From NCBI RefSeq assembly GCF_900626075.1, contig NZ_UYZY01000001.1:868001-932000 (forward strand): a stretch of DNA of 64,000 nucleotides, given 5' to 3'. The notes below the pieces were generated by a model. That model saw nothing but the letters and a program-made list of their open reading frames with translations, was not told the DNA's origin and did not search any database. The stretch is from Clostridium transplantifaecale (lineage in GTDB: Bacteria; Bacillota; Clostridia; Lachnospirales; Lachnospiraceae). Each line of letters opens with the position of its first letter. Position 1 is the stretch's first letter. Shown piece after piece: positions 54,150 to 63,219 of the stretch. A program made the translations under genes and the position numbers.

Positions 54150-55775
54150 TTACATCTCCCCTGTCATGACGGAGCGGGCTTCCTCAGCGGGCGGCTTAAC
54201 CTCCATATGGAAGTCGTCGAACAGCGACATCTGCCGGTACAGCCCCCTTTGTTCCAATTCCCAGTGGCGTCTCTTTTCTTCTCCTATTATCTGTCCGGCT
54301 ATGGCGTCCTCCGACAGTTTTACCGGATACATCATTTTACCGGAGCAGGTAATAAAATATACCGCTCTTTTGAGTACAACCCCCATTTTTTTCAAATCTT
54401 CAAATCTCAGTACCGCCTGCTTTCTCGCGGCCACAATGCGCATAGCCGACTTTGTCCCAATCCCCGGCACCCGGAGCAGAGAAGCATACGTCGCCCGGTT
54501 CACCTCCACCGGAAAATCTCCCAGATTTCTCAGCGCCCAGTCGCACTTGGGATCCAGAAACACATTAAAATTGGGCTTTGACTCCGACAGAAGCTCCGAA
54601 GCGTGGAAACCGTAGTACCGAAGCAGCCAGTCTGCCTGATAAAGCCTGTGTTCCCTTAAAAGGGGCGGCCCTCCGGGCAGGGACGGAAGCAGGCTGTCGT
54701 GATTGACAGGCACGAACGCAGAATAGAATACCCTCTTAAGACCGAAATTCTTATAGAGAGCCTCCGTCACAGCCATCAGTTGGAAGTCACTCTCCGGCGT
54801 CGCCCCTACAATCATCTGCGTGCTCTGCCCGGCAGGCACAAAGTACGGCTTCTTATTGGATACTCGTCCCACGCCGTAATTGCCATAGACGGACTTTCCC
54901 GGGATCACCCGCGGCCGTTCGGGCTCCGCGCTGTCCCCCGGCGATGAAGCCGGCGGAGGGGACTGTATTGTACCGGACGGGGATACTCCCCCGGTCATAA
55001 CGGCAGTCCGTTCCGATTGATCCGATTGGGCGGCCGGAAGAGACTGGGAGAGCGCTGTCTTCTCTCCGCCTCCGGATGGTAAAGCCCGGGTACCGTCCGT
55101 AAGGAATCCCGGAGGGAGTATAATTCCCTTCTTTTCCAGAAGTCCCTCCCGGGCCATCTGCTGTACAATTCCCCTCTGGATCTGACGCATCGGTTTCAGG
55201 ATCTTATCCCTTGTCTTGCCGGGCGCCAGCTTTCTCAGGCCGTCTGCCGTGGGCAGTTCCAGATTCACGCTCATCCTGTCGGCCAGGAAACCGGTCATCT
55301 CTATCAAAGCCGGATCGGCTCCCGGTATCGCCTTCACATGGATATAACCGTTAAACCGGTGTTCATTGCGCAGCAGATACAGAGTCCGGTATATCTGCTC
55401 CATCGTGTGATCGGGAGTATCCAGAATCCCTGAGCTTAGAAACAGACCCTCTATATAATTCCTCCGATAGAATTCCATCGTCAGCCTGCATACTTCCTCC
55501 GGCGTGAACGCCGTGCGGATCGTATCGTTGGATCTTCTGTTCACGCAATAGCGGCAGTCATAAATACACTGATTCGTAAACAGAATTTTTAAAAGAGAAA
55601 TGCATCTTCCGTCTGCCGCAAAACTGTGACAGAGTCCCGCCTCACTTGCACTTCCGATGCAGCCGTCCTTTCCCTTCCTCTCAACACCGCTGGAGGTACA
55701 GGCCACGTCGTATTTGGCGGCATCTGTTAAAATTTTGAGTTTTTCTTCGATAGATAGATTCTCCTGTATCAGCAT
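54150..55775 (-). CDS. Putative DNA modification/repair radical SAM protein
   Basis: A 541-residue protein. The radical-SAM cluster motif C70-x3-C74-x2-C77 (QCIYDCRYC) sits in a TIM-barrel (about 60-220). A C-terminal helix-hairpin-helix (LRVPGIGTKSAMRIVAARKQ) would bind DNA. This matches the family 'putative DNA modification/repair radical SAM protein' (TIGR03916), which is linked to the DUF4130 partner downstream. An inserted stretch of about 60-75 residues (residues about 228-292), rich in S, P, G and E, interrupts the conserved segment between PPGFLTDGTR and VIPGKSVYGNY. The promoter upstream carries two LexA boxes, pointing to SOS control. Confidence 0.88.
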   Translation of the reverse strand: MLIQENLSIEEKLKILTDAAKYDVACTSSGVERKGKDGCIGSASEAGLCHSFAADGRCISLLKILFTNQCIYDCRYCVNRRSNDTIRTAFTPEEVCRLTMEFYRRNYIEGLFLSSGILDTPDHTMEQIYRTLYLLRNEHRFNGYIHVKAIPGADPALIEMTGFLADRMSVNLELPTADGLRKLAPGKTRDKILKPMRQIQRGIVQQMAREGLLEKKGIILPPGFLTDGTRALPSGGGEKTALSQSLPAAQSDQSERTAVMTGGVSPSGTIQSPPPASSPGDSAEPERPRVIPGKSVYGNYGVGRVSNKKPYFVPAGQSTQMIVGATPESDFQLMAVTEALYKNFGLKRVFYSAFVPVNHDSLLPSLPGGPPLLREHRLYQADWLLRYYGFHASELLSESKPNFNVFLDPKCDWALRNLGDFPVEVNRATYASLLRVPGIGTKSAMRIVAARKQAVLRFEDLKKMGVVLKRAVYFITCSGKMMYPVKLSEDAIAGQIIGEEKRRHWELEQRGLYRQMSLFDDFHMEVKPPAEEARSVMTGEM

Positions 55776-55947
55776 ATTGCTTCTCCATTTCCATGAGTCT
55801 GTTGTAAATAGAAGAAAATCGGACGCATGTCAAATTATGATCTGCTTCTTTACTATAGTTCTACTTTTTCACATATTCTACTTCTTCACATATTCTATTT
55901 CTTTGCGTGTTCTGCTTTTCACGTTCCTTATCCGAGACGCTCGCAAA

Positions 55948-56016
55948 GAACAAATGTTCTGTTTTGATTCTACCACAAGCTTTCATCTTTTTCAAGAGTT
56001 TTTCGAACATTTGTTC
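55948..56016 (-). promoter_or_regulatory. SOS promoter with two LexA boxes
   Basis: On the minus strand: TTGAAA (-35, 55990-55995), 17 bases, TAGAAT (-10, 55967-55972). Two sites fitting the Firmicutes LexA pattern GAAC-N4-GTTC flank it: GAACATTTGTTC (56005-56016), upstream of -35, and GAACAAATGTTC (55948-55959), over the expected start. The 5' leader to 55775 is about 180 bases and contains a direct repeat (two 17-base units ending TTC, about 55868-55903). The other part of the 55.78-56.20 kb interval is empty. Confidence 0.85.
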
Positions 56017-56160
56017 TGTTCCATATTTTTCCTTCTTCAGCCGGAATTACGGTTTCTCTTCTTATTAATAATACCGTTTCACTCGGATGGGCCTCCCCTG
56101 ATTGCTCATCATATTTTATACGGTTGTTTCTTAACGTAAAATTAACCTTTAACGCAAAAA

Positions 56161-56192
56161 ACCGGAAGAAGGCAGTATTTCCTTCTTCCGGT
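56161..56192 (-). terminator. Terminator of the kinase/antiporter operon
   Basis: Perfect 12-bp stem ACCGGAAGAAGG / CCTTCTTCCGGT, 8-base loop, followed on the minus strand by TTTTTTGCG. It lies just past the stop of the cytidylate-kinase-like gene. Confidence 0.88.
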
Positions 56193-56204
56193 AAATTAAA
56201 TCAT

Positions 56205-57305
56205 TTATTTAATTTCAGAATTGCTGCTGACAGTCTCCGCCGCCGCAGCGGATTTCGCCGCCTTCCGGTCCTTCGTGCCGCGGTCAATCATCCTGAGGAT
56301 GAAATCTACAGTTCCGTCTATACCATAGCTGGCGCTGTTGATGCAGAGATCATAGTTATTTGCATTTCCCCATCTGCGGCTGGTGTAAAAGTTATAGTAA
56401 TGAGCATGCTGGCGGTCGATACGCTTCAGGAAACGTCTTGCCTTCTTCTCACTCATCCCGTTGTGTATCTCCATCGTATGGTGCACACGCTGTTCAAACG
56501 GTGCGGTAATGTAGATACTGATATGAGGAATGCTGTTGTTGGTCATAATTGCATCGCCGCAACGTCCCATGATGATGAAATCTTCCTTTTTCGCCATATC
56601 ACAGAGCAGATCACTTTGGTTAAAGAATACGGCGTCCCGTTTGGAAAGACCGTGGTACCGGCTGAATTCCCTCATGTGCTGGCGGATCGTCAGCCTCTTG
56701 GCGTCCTCAAACGCGCTGGCCAGGTTTGGTTTGGAGTCGGGATCATCGGAATAGCCGATGGAGTCGCGCACTGAATCCCTCTCCGCCTCCAGCCTCTTAA
56801 GCACGGCCTCAAATATCTCGGCATCGTAGTAATTAATTTTCAATTTATCGGCCAGTTTAAAGCCGACATCAATTCCGCCGCATCCATAAGTCCAGCTGAT
56901 GCAGATAATCAGGTGATCCTCGTTTGAGAAACGGTTCTGAAGATTAAAGGTGTTCAGTTTCGCCATCTCCGGATCAATGATATCCCCGCTGACAAAGCTG
57001 GTGGGCAGGCTCATTACCTCCTGAAGAATCAGGTTGTACTCAGTCATTACGAGCTTCCGCTCCGCCTTATCCTTGATGGTGCGGGCCATATTGGCAATCA
57101 GGGCCAGTTCGCTCCGCATCAGGTGCCCCTGAGGACGGGTCAGCATCGTATTCACCAGCTCATCTACACACCGTTCCCGGTCTCTGTTAAATACGCGGCC
57201 CAGGGAGGAACCTAACTGTGCATAAACTTCTGCATCCAGATCATAGATCCGTTCCGCCAGTTCACGGATTCGTTCTTCACGGATTTTTTCTTCGTTATTT
57301 AACAT
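56205..57305 (-). CDS. Cytidylate-kinase-like family protein
   Basis: A 366-residue protein. Residues about 1-125 are a helical domain of unknown role (ELIYDLDAE-like, ERCVDELVNTMLTRPQGHL). Residues about 130-340 resemble the Cytidylate_kin2 family, with a modified P-loop ISWTYGCGGIDVG and a YYDAEIFEAVLKR helix. It probably phosphorylates a small nucleotide or another substrate; this family is poorly characterised. It follows the antiporter gene by 15 bases and shares its terminator. Confidence 0.8.
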   Translation of the reverse strand: MLNNEEKIREERIRELAERIYDLDAEVYAQLGSSLGRVFNRDRERCVDELVNTMLTRPQGHLMRSELALIANMARTIKDKAERKLVMTEYNLILQEVMSLPTSFVSGDIIDPEMAKLNTFNLQNRFSNEDHLIICISWTYGCGGIDVGFKLADKLKINYYDAEIFEAVLKRLEAERDSVRDSIGYSDDPDSKPNLASAFEDAKRLTIRQHMREFSRYHGLSKRDAVFFNQSDLLCDMAKKEDFIIMGRCGDAIMTNNSIPHISIYITAPFEQRVHHTMEIHNGMSEKKARRFLKRIDRQHAHYYNFYTSRRWGNANNYDLCINSASYGIDGTVDFILRMIDRGTKDRKAAKSAAAAETVSSNSEIK

Positions 57306-57320
57306 CTTGTCCCCTCCTCC

Positions 57321-58766
57321 CTATAAAAAGAACAGTAACATATCCAGCACAAAGACCGGAACCAGGATTGCCAGTGACCAGAGAAGATAGCCGAAAAACG
57401 ACGGCATGCGCACACCGTTCTCGTCCGCTATTGACTTAACCATAAAGTTGGGGGCGTTTCCGATATATGTATTGGCTCCCATAAATACCGCGCCGGCCGA
57501 GATAGCCATCAGCATCTGAATCGGCACCGTTCCGAGCGTGGTAGCCATCCCCTCCTTGAATCCGAGCGCCCCTGCCGTGGTCAGGAATACCAGGTATGTC
57601 GGCGTGTTGTCCAGGAAACTGGATAGCATTCCCGTTGTCCAGAACATCTGGAACGGCTCTGTGATTCCCAGCTTTCCTCCATTGGCCTTCAAAAGCATAA
57701 GAGCCGGCTGCATGGTAATGAAAATACCGATAAAAAGCACCGCAACCTCACGGATTGCACTCCAGGTAAAATGGTTCTCTCTTCTGATTTCCACATTGGT
57801 CGTCTTGAAAGAGAGAAACGCCGCAAGAAGAATGATCACAATCTCGATTAAGGCCGGATAGCCAAGCTGCACTTCTCCAAAAATATGGATTCCGCGTACA
57901 TTTCCCGCCGCATCCTGGAAAGCAGGATGTCCCGGCAGCGTTCCGCTTAAAATAACGGCCGCCACTATCATGACCAGGAAAATAAGATTGTGGATTCCCC
58001 TGATTTTAACCTCCGTACCCGGCTTGCTGATATCCGGTTTGAGGCCCAGTGCAATATCTTTTCGATAGGCGCGCCTGTCAATCCAGTAAAACAGAAAGAG
58101 AAAAACCGCCATATTCACGAGAAGAAGCGGTAACAGCTTCAGGCTCCAGAAGAAAGGAATTCCTCTCATAAATCCCATTAAAAGAGGCGGATCCCCGATA
58201 GGAGTAAGACAGCCGCCGATATTGGAAACAAGGAAAATAAAAAACACAATGATATGGCGTTTTCTTTTTCTCCATGAATTCATTTTAATGACCGGACGGA
58301 CCATCAGCATGCTGGCGCCAGTCGTGCCAATCCAGCTTGAAAGTAAGGTCCCCAGCGCCAAAAGTCCCACATTGATTCTCGGAGAACCTGCCAGGTCCCC
58401 GGACATCGTAATGTTGCCCGAAACACAGAACAGTCCGAACAGCAGGATAATAAATGTCAGATAATCATTCACAATGCATTCCAGCACCGTCTCAAGCGCC
58501 GTGCCTGCACTGAATGTAAAAGCAAACGGAATAATAAAGAGCAGCGACCAGAAAATCACCGCATGGGGCTGGTGTCCCTCCCACCACTCTGCTTTAATTA
58601 ACGGCAGAACCGCAATACATAAAAGAAGTCCCGCAAAAGGAATACACAGCCAGATTGGAACTGACACACTCTCACCGCCGGCCGTCTGCTCCGCAGCCAA
58701 GGCTGTAACCGGATTGCAAACAAGCATCAGGCCCAGGCTTCCTAAAAAAGCTAATAACTTTTTCAC
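57321..58766 (-). CDS. Sodium:proton antiporter (NhaD/CitMHS-type)
   Basis: A 481-residue protein. I start at GTG 58766 (VKKLLAFLGSLG) with GGGAGG 10 bases upstream; the extra 17 codons upstream lack a site. A signal-like first helix is followed by about twelve membrane helices. Family motifs include LVSNIGGCLTPIGDPPLLMG, FLDNTPTYLVFLTTAGALG and GANTYIGNAPNFMVKSIADE, matching ion transporters of the ArsB/NhaD/CitMHS superfamily. It probably exchanges sodium for protons, though the substrate cannot be read from sequence. Confidence 0.85.
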   Translation of the reverse strand: MKKLLAFLGSLGLMLVCNPVTALAAEQTAGGESVSVPIWLCIPFAGLLLCIAVLPLIKAEWWEGHQPHAVIFWSLLFIIPFAFTFSAGTALETVLECIVNDYLTFIILLFGLFCVSGNITMSGDLAGSPRINVGLLALGTLLSSWIGTTGASMLMVRPVIKMNSWRKRKRHIIVFFIFLVSNIGGCLTPIGDPPLLMGFMRGIPFFWSLKLLPLLLVNMAVFLFLFYWIDRRAYRKDIALGLKPDISKPGTEVKIRGIHNLIFLVMIVAAVILSGTLPGHPAFQDAAGNVRGIHIFGEVQLGYPALIEIVIILLAAFLSFKTTNVEIRRENHFTWSAIREVAVLFIGIFITMQPALMLLKANGGKLGITEPFQMFWTTGMLSSFLDNTPTYLVFLTTAGALGFKEGMATTLGTVPIQMLMAISAGAVFMGANTYIGNAPNFMVKSIADENGVRMPSFFGYLLWSLAILVPVFVLDMLLFFL

Positions 58767-58816
58767 AACAAAAAACCTCCCTATCCTTTTCTGGACATTT
58801 GATAGTCCAGCCAACA

Positions 58817-58845
58817 ATTATAGCAAGTTTAAGGACTAATTACAA
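58817..58845 (-). promoter_or_regulatory. Promoter of the antiporter operon
   Basis: TTGTAA (-35, 58840-58845), 17 bases, TATAAT (-10, 58817-58822) on the minus strand, 45-50 bases before the GTG. The leader contains CTGGAC / GTCCAG, a short hairpin. Confidence 0.65.
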
Positions 58846-58906
58846 CAGCAAATTGACTAAATAATAGTAACAATCATGTCAAAATATGTATATTTATAGC
58901 AAATTA

Positions 58907-58943
58907 ATACAGGCAAGCCGAATCACCACCGGCTTGCCTGTAT
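58907..58943 (-). terminator. Terminator of galE
   Basis: Perfect 14-bp stem ATACAGGCAAGCCG / CGGCTTGCCTGTAT with a 9-base loop. It follows the galE stop by about 90 bases. AT-rich on the minus-strand exit. Confidence 0.75.
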
Positions 58944-59030
58944 ATTACAACCTGAAATCTTTCAGTTGCTGCTTTTATAATTGAAGGTACTCGCTCATAG
59001 TGCTTTTATTCTGAGCCTCAGATACTCATA

Positions 59031-60047
59031 TTAGCTTCTGTAACCGTCCGGATTTGAAGACTGCCATCTCCAGGAATCCTCACACATTTCTTCGATGCCG
59101 CGCTCTGCCTCCCAGCCGAGCTCTGCTTTGGCTTTGGCTGCATCGGCGTAGCATGTTGCGATATCACCCGCACGTCTTGGCTTGATCTCATACTTGATCT
59201 CTTTGCCGCTTGCCTTTGCATAAGCTTTTACCACATCGAGAACGCTGTAGCCGTTGCCTGTACCCAGATTATAGATGGTAACGCCCGCCTTCTCTTCTAT
59301 CTTTTTCAGCGCCTTTACATGTCCCACAGCCAGGTCTACCACATGGATGTAGTCACGGACTCCCGTACCGTCATGGGTCGGATAGTCGTTGCCGAAGACG
59401 CCGAGGCATTCAAGCTTGCCTACCGCCACCTGCGCAATATACGGAATCAGGTTGTTGGGGATACCCTTGGGATCCTCACCAATCAGGCCGCTCTTGTGTG
59501 CGCCAATCGGGTTAAAGTAGCGAAGGAGAACCACATTCCACTCCGGATCCGCCACATGGAGGTCGGTCAGAATCTGTTCCAGCATACTTTTTGTCTGTCC
59601 GTATGGGTTCGTAATCTTGCCCTTCGGGCATTCCTCTGTAATCGGGACAAACGCCGGATCGCCGTAGACAGTCGCCGACGAGCTGAAAATAATATTCTTA
59701 ACGCCGTGATTCCTCATCACATCGCAGAGAAGCAGGGTTCCGGTAATGTTATTATGATAATATTCCAAAGGCTTTGCAACAGATTCTCCCACTGCCTTAA
59801 GTCCGGCAAAATGGATAACGGAATCAATGTTTTCTTTCTCAAAAACTGCGTCAATTGAAGGCTTATCCAATAAATCGGCCTTGTAAAACGTCACCTGCCT
59901 GCCTGTGATTTTTTCCACACGCCTTAAGGACTCCTCGCTGGAATTAATGAGATTATCCACTACCACAACCTCATATCCCGCGTTCAAAAGCTCCACGCAC
60001 GTATGGCTTCCTATGTATCCTGCACCGCCTGTAACTAAAATTGCCAT
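59031..60047 (-). CDS. galE: UDP-glucose 4-epimerase
   Basis: A 338-residue protein. I start at ATG 60047 ([17 protein letters not shown]), behind the strong AAGGAGGATG; the upstream in-frame codons are not needed. NAD-binding GGAGYIG (Gly-rich loop), SSATVYGDP (active-site serine-threonine region), YGQTK (catalytic Y-x3-K), RYFNPIGAH and [10 protein letters not shown] are all present. It interconverts UDP-glucose and UDP-galactose for cell-wall sugars and galactose use. Monocistronic here, with its own terminator. Confidence 0.96.
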   Translation of the reverse strand: MAILVTGGAGYIGSHTCVELLNAGYEVVVVDNLINSSEESLRRVEKITGRQVTFYKADLLDKPSIDAVFEKENIDSVIHFAGLKAVGESVAKPLEYYHNNITGTLLLCDVMRNHGVKNIIFSSSATVYGDPAFVPITEECPKGKITNPYGQTKSMLEQILTDLHVADPEWNVVLLRYFNPIGAHKSGLIGEDPKGIPNNLIPYIAQVAVGKLECLGVFGNDYPTHDGTGVRDYIHVVDLAVGHVKALKKIEEKAGVTIYNLGTGNGYSVLDVVKAYAKASGKEIKYEIKPRRAGDIATCYADAAKAKAELGWEAERGIEEMCEDSWRWQSSNPDGYRS

Positions 60048-60293
60048 AATAAACATCCTCCTTCTAATCAAAACTGCATGTTCAGCCTTAATTATAAACG
60101 CAGGACATTTATAATACAATCAGAAATATTGCGATAAATTATCGAATTTATGCTATTTTCCAGGATTGGCTGCCGGATCGGCATCCGGCCTTCTGCATGG
60201 GTAGCAGAAACCGGTATGCAGACAGAGAATACTGCCTTGTCTCCGACACTGTTTTTCCGGGCAGCCACACACCCGGGATAAACCGCTTCCGGC

Positions 60294-60923
60294 TCATCCG
60301 TTTTTCTCAAACTCCAGCCTTAGTTTTTCCAGGGCCTTCTTCTCAATCCGGCTGACATAAGAACGTGAGATTCCCATCTTCCCTGCTATTTCCCGCTGGG
60401 TGCGTTCCTGTTCCCCGAAAAGCCCGTACCGCATGCTCAGTACCTCCTGCTCCGTATTTTTAAGGCATTTCTTGTAAGCCTCATAAAGCTCTGAGACATC
60501 CTGCTCCAATATGATTGTCTCCAGGGCGGCCTTATCTTCCGCCTCAATCACATCGATCAGGTTAACGGTCTCTCCGTCCTTATCAACACCAATCGGGTCA
60601 TATAAGGAGACATCTTTGGAATGCTTTTTACCGGCGCGAAACAGCATCAGAATCTCGTTTTCCACACATTTCGCTGCATAGGTAGCCAGGCGGGAACCGC
60701 GGTCCATCTTGAACGTATTTACGGCTTTGATCAGTCCGATTGTCCCAACCGACAGAAGGTCTTCCATTTCATAATCGGTATACTGGTACTTTTTTATGAC
60801 ATGGGCCACCAGCCTTAAGTTGCGTTCAATCAGGACGGCCTTGGCTTCTTCGTCTCCCTCTTTGCAGCGTTTTAGATACTCACGTTCTTCACTGGCCGTC
60901 AATGGTTTTGGAAATGTTTTCAA
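60294..60923 (-). CDS. sigK: Sporulation sigma factor SigK
   Basis: A 209-residue protein. The start is uncertain. TTG 60923 (LKTFPKPLTASEEREYL) has GAGGTGG 8 bases upstream; a start at 60938 would add RWLS and lose the site. Region 2 (RNLRLVAHVIKKYQYTDYEMEDLLSVGTIGLIKAVNTF) and the SigK/SigE signature LFRAGKKHSKDVSLYDPIGVDKDG are followed by region 4 with TQREIAGKMGISRSYVSRIEKKA. SigK runs the late mother-cell programme of sporulation. The gene is uninterrupted and appears to lack the usual pro-sequence. Confidence 0.9.
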   Translation of the reverse strand: MKTFPKPLTASEEREYLKRCKEGDEEAKAVLIERNLRLVAHVIKKYQYTDYEMEDLLSVGTIGLIKAVNTFKMDRGSRLATYAAKCVENEILMLFRAGKKHSKDVSLYDPIGVDKDGETVNLIDVIEAEDKAALETIILEQDVSELYEAYKKCLKNTEQEVLSMRYGLFGEQERTQREIAGKMGISRSYVSRIEKKALEKLRLEFEKNG

Positions 60924-61044
60924 AGAAAGCCACCTCAAAGCTACGTTAGTCTATCTTATGCGCTTTGAGAGCCTTAAGTGCTTTTACAACTTTTTACAGG
61001 CTGGTACTATTTTAGAAACCGTCATTTTATGCTTATCCACCGCT

Positions 61045-61854
61045 TTACGGCATACTCTTTAACTGCTCCATCTGTTTTTCAAATGTTTCACGGTTCTCGG
61101 CTTCCGACCTGGTAGGATCCGTACCGTCATAGAAGGGACAGGGCAGTTCACTGCATTTGCCGCAGTGATGAAATTGTTTTGTATATGTACAGCAATCATA
61201 TATTTCACAGCTCTTCCCACCGGTAAAGGTAAGCCAGAATGGTTTTCCCTGGATTTCGCGGCAGCCGCCGCAGCCGTCTTCCGTTCCGTAATACCCGCAC
61301 TCCGGACAGACTACGCCGCACGGGCTGATTGGATCTTTGCTCCTCTTGACTGAAAAGACAAGATGCGGCATTACGACACCTCTGTAATGTTTGATTATCG
61401 TTTCCCTGTACTCCATTCCATTTCTTCCCGCAACCTTTTGGGATGGGATATTGTTGTCTCTGATAATCGAAAAGACTTCCTCCGCGCCCAATTCCCTGAA
61501 AGCGTAATCACGGCATGCGGCGGCGGCCTCCAATGCGTAGCCCTGATGCCAGTATGCCCTTTCAAAAAGATATCCTACTTCGAGTACGCGCCTGTCACCG
61601 CAATCCTGCATTGTAAGCCCGCACTGCCCAATGATACGGCCGCTTTCCTTCAAAAGTACGGCCCACAGACCGAATCCTTCTTTTTCGTATCGTCCTATCT
61701 GTCTGTCCAGCCATTCCTGCACTTCCCCGTCGCTGAAAGCTCCTTCATATGCGTACATGGCCTCTTCATCCTGCAGTATCCTGCACAGTGCGTCAAAATC
61801 CCCCTGATTCATCTTGCGCAGAACCAGCCGGTCGGTCTCTAATATCATATTCAT
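61045..61854 (-). CDS. GNAT acetyltransferase fused to a Cys-rich DUF3795-like domain
   Basis: A 269-residue protein. Residues 1-170 form a GNAT domain of the RimJ type (MILETDRLVLRKMNQGDFDALCRIL, then VLLKESGRIIGQCGLTM, AYWHQGYALEAAAACRDYAF). Residues about 173-269 are a Cys-rich domain, CGVVCPECGYYGTEDGCGGC... CCTYTKQFHHCGKCSELPCPFY, resembling DUF3795, which probably binds zinc. The first domain would acetylate an amino group from acetyl-CoA. The fusion is not a common one in my knowledge. Confidence 0.8.
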   Translation of the reverse strand: MNMILETDRLVLRKMNQGDFDALCRILQDEEAMYAYEGAFSDGEVQEWLDRQIGRYEKEGFGLWAVLLKESGRIIGQCGLTMQDCGDRRVLEVGYLFERAYWHQGYALEAAAACRDYAFRELGAEEVFSIIRDNNIPSQKVAGRNGMEYRETIIKHYRGVVMPHLVFSVKRSKDPISPCGVVCPECGYYGTEDGCGGCREIQGKPFWLTFTGGKSCEIYDCCTYTKQFHHCGKCSELPCPFYDGTDPTRSEAENRETFEKQMEQLKSMP

Positions 61855-61963
61855 GTCTCCTTATTCTGTCTGCTTCTCCTACAGTGTAAAGCGGATTGCT
61901 GTTTCGCCCGGTTCCTCAGGAAATTTTCAGGACATTCCGGGCCAGGCACCAAGAACACGCCTC

Positions 61964-62422
61964 TCACCCCTGTATCGTTTCCAGCGCCTCTTTAATATCC
62001 CGGGCGACAAGGGGACTCATGCTTTCTTTATATATTCCCGGATTCGCTTTTCTAAGGGCTTCACAGATATCTTCCCGCAGTTCCGGCTTCCATTTAGCTA
62101 TGGACGGCAGGGCTTTGATGCATTGTCTGGATGTAATGGGCTTTTCGTCCTCAATATGCTTAAGGTAACGGTCAATCAGCTCGTCTATCTTATTTTCCGT
62201 ATCCCACCTGGCGTTGGCTGCTATCAAAAGCAGGCCTCTTGTCCTGATGTAGGAGTTGTCATGATCCATCATTTCTGCGAAAAAGTCAAAAAACGGATAA
62301 ACGTTGTCCGTATCCGCAGATTCTTTTTCCAGTGTTTTAAAACTCTGGTAGGCTCTTGTCTCATCTTTCGTTTTCAGCGCCTCCACAAATTCTGCAACTT
62401 GACCGAAATCCACTCTATACAC
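61964..62422 (-). CDS. HEAT-repeat-like protein, unknown
   Basis: A 152-residue protein. I start at GTG 62422 (VYRVDFGQVAEFVEALKTKD), after GAAAGGGA, rather than the much longer upstream reading that overlaps the next gene. Repeated helical pairs (YQSFKTLEKESADTDNVYPF, GLLLIAANARWDTENKIDEL) suggest HEAT/armadillo-type repeats. Resembles SufBD-labelled proteins without being one. The function is unknown. Confidence 0.75.
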   Translation of the reverse strand: MYRVDFGQVAEFVEALKTKDETRAYQSFKTLEKESADTDNVYPFFDFFAEMMDHDNSYIRTRGLLLIAANARWDTENKIDELIDRYLKHIEDEKPITSRQCIKALPSIAKWKPELREDICEALRKANPGIYKESMSPLVARDIKEALETIQG

Positions 62423-62663
62423 TCCCTTTCTTCTTTCGTTTTCTATTCTCGATCCGCTGGCAGCAGGTCGGATACTTCCCCTCCGCCTCATGGGTGGCCC
62501 GGCACTCGATACAATTTCCATGGCGGACACATTTTCTCTTGCATGGACAGGCCGGATTGTTTATTCCCGGTAAATTAGGGATGGCGGCTCCGCCGGGTTG
62601 GGGGAAATTGGGTATGTTGATTTTTCCTGTTTCGTTGGGGATGGGATCTTTGCTCTTTTCCAT
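62415..62663 (-). CDS. Small Cys-rich protein
   Basis: An 82-residue protein that overlaps the HEAT-like gene by 8 bases, consistent with coupling. The N-terminal part is Pro-rich (NIPNFPQPGGAAIPNLPGI). It has a Cys cluster CPCKRKCVRHGNCIECRATHE... CCQRI, likely zinc-binding. Function unknown. Confidence 0.65.
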   Translation of the reverse strand: MEKSKDPIPNETGKINIPNFPQPGGAAIPNLPGINNPACPCKRKCVRHGNCIECRATHEAEGKYPTCCQRIENRKRKKKGSV

Positions 62664-63020
62664 GGTTTTGGCTCCTTCAGGACTGCATTATTGTGATTTG
62701 CTTATGCTGCTTTTGATAGGAAATGAATTTTCTTTTTAGCATTTGCATTTATGATTTGTTTATGCCTGAAATTGTGGAGCGGTTTATGGGGACAATGGAT
62801 TGTGATTAATTTTGTATATAGCCAGTGAGGCGGGGATAGTATTTGCACAAATGATTTTTGACGGTGAATCAGCTTCAAACTCCGCATGCTGTGACTGACT
62901 TATACGTGGTCTGCTTTGTAAAATACCAATTTCAATCCACACAGCCCTCCGCAGGTGTGACGGAGGTTCCATAATTTACGTCACCCTTATGTCAAGTCAA
63001 CGACATAATTTTCTACTTAT

Positions 63021-63064
63021 TCAGCCGAAGTCCAACTTTTTAAATGATGGTGGACTTCGGCTGA
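63021..63064. terminator. Hairpin, possible terminator
   Basis: Perfect 13-bp stem TCAGCCGAAGTCC / GGACTTCGGCTGA, 18-base loop, followed on the + strand by ATTTTTATA. It also lies directly downstream of the minus-strand toxin fragment. The rest of 62.66-63.02 kb has no feature I can support. Confidence 0.5.
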
Positions 63065-63077
63065 ATTTTTATACAAT

Positions 63078-63190
63078 TTACTTTCCAAACAAGTTGGAAT
63101 GTGTTCCAGTATGAGAAGCAATTAAAACCAGCTTGTCTTGCTGTATTGCATAAATCAGCAGCCAATCCGGTAAAAATTGTGTGCTGAATT
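63078..63190 (-). pseudogene. YafQ/RelE-type toxin, C-terminal fragment
   Basis: The frame reads ...PDWLLIYAIQQDKLVLIASH then TGTHSNLFGK and a stop at 63078. This is the C-terminal strand of YafQ-type RelE-superfamily mRNA interferases (D-W-L-L-I-Y ... H-T/R-G-T/S-H-S-x-L-F). The N-terminal half is absent and no antitoxin gene is near, so it is a remnant of a toxin-antitoxin module. Confidence 0.65.
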
Positions 63191-63219
63191 GTAGCCTGAG
63201 GGTAAATAGCAAGCTGAGA

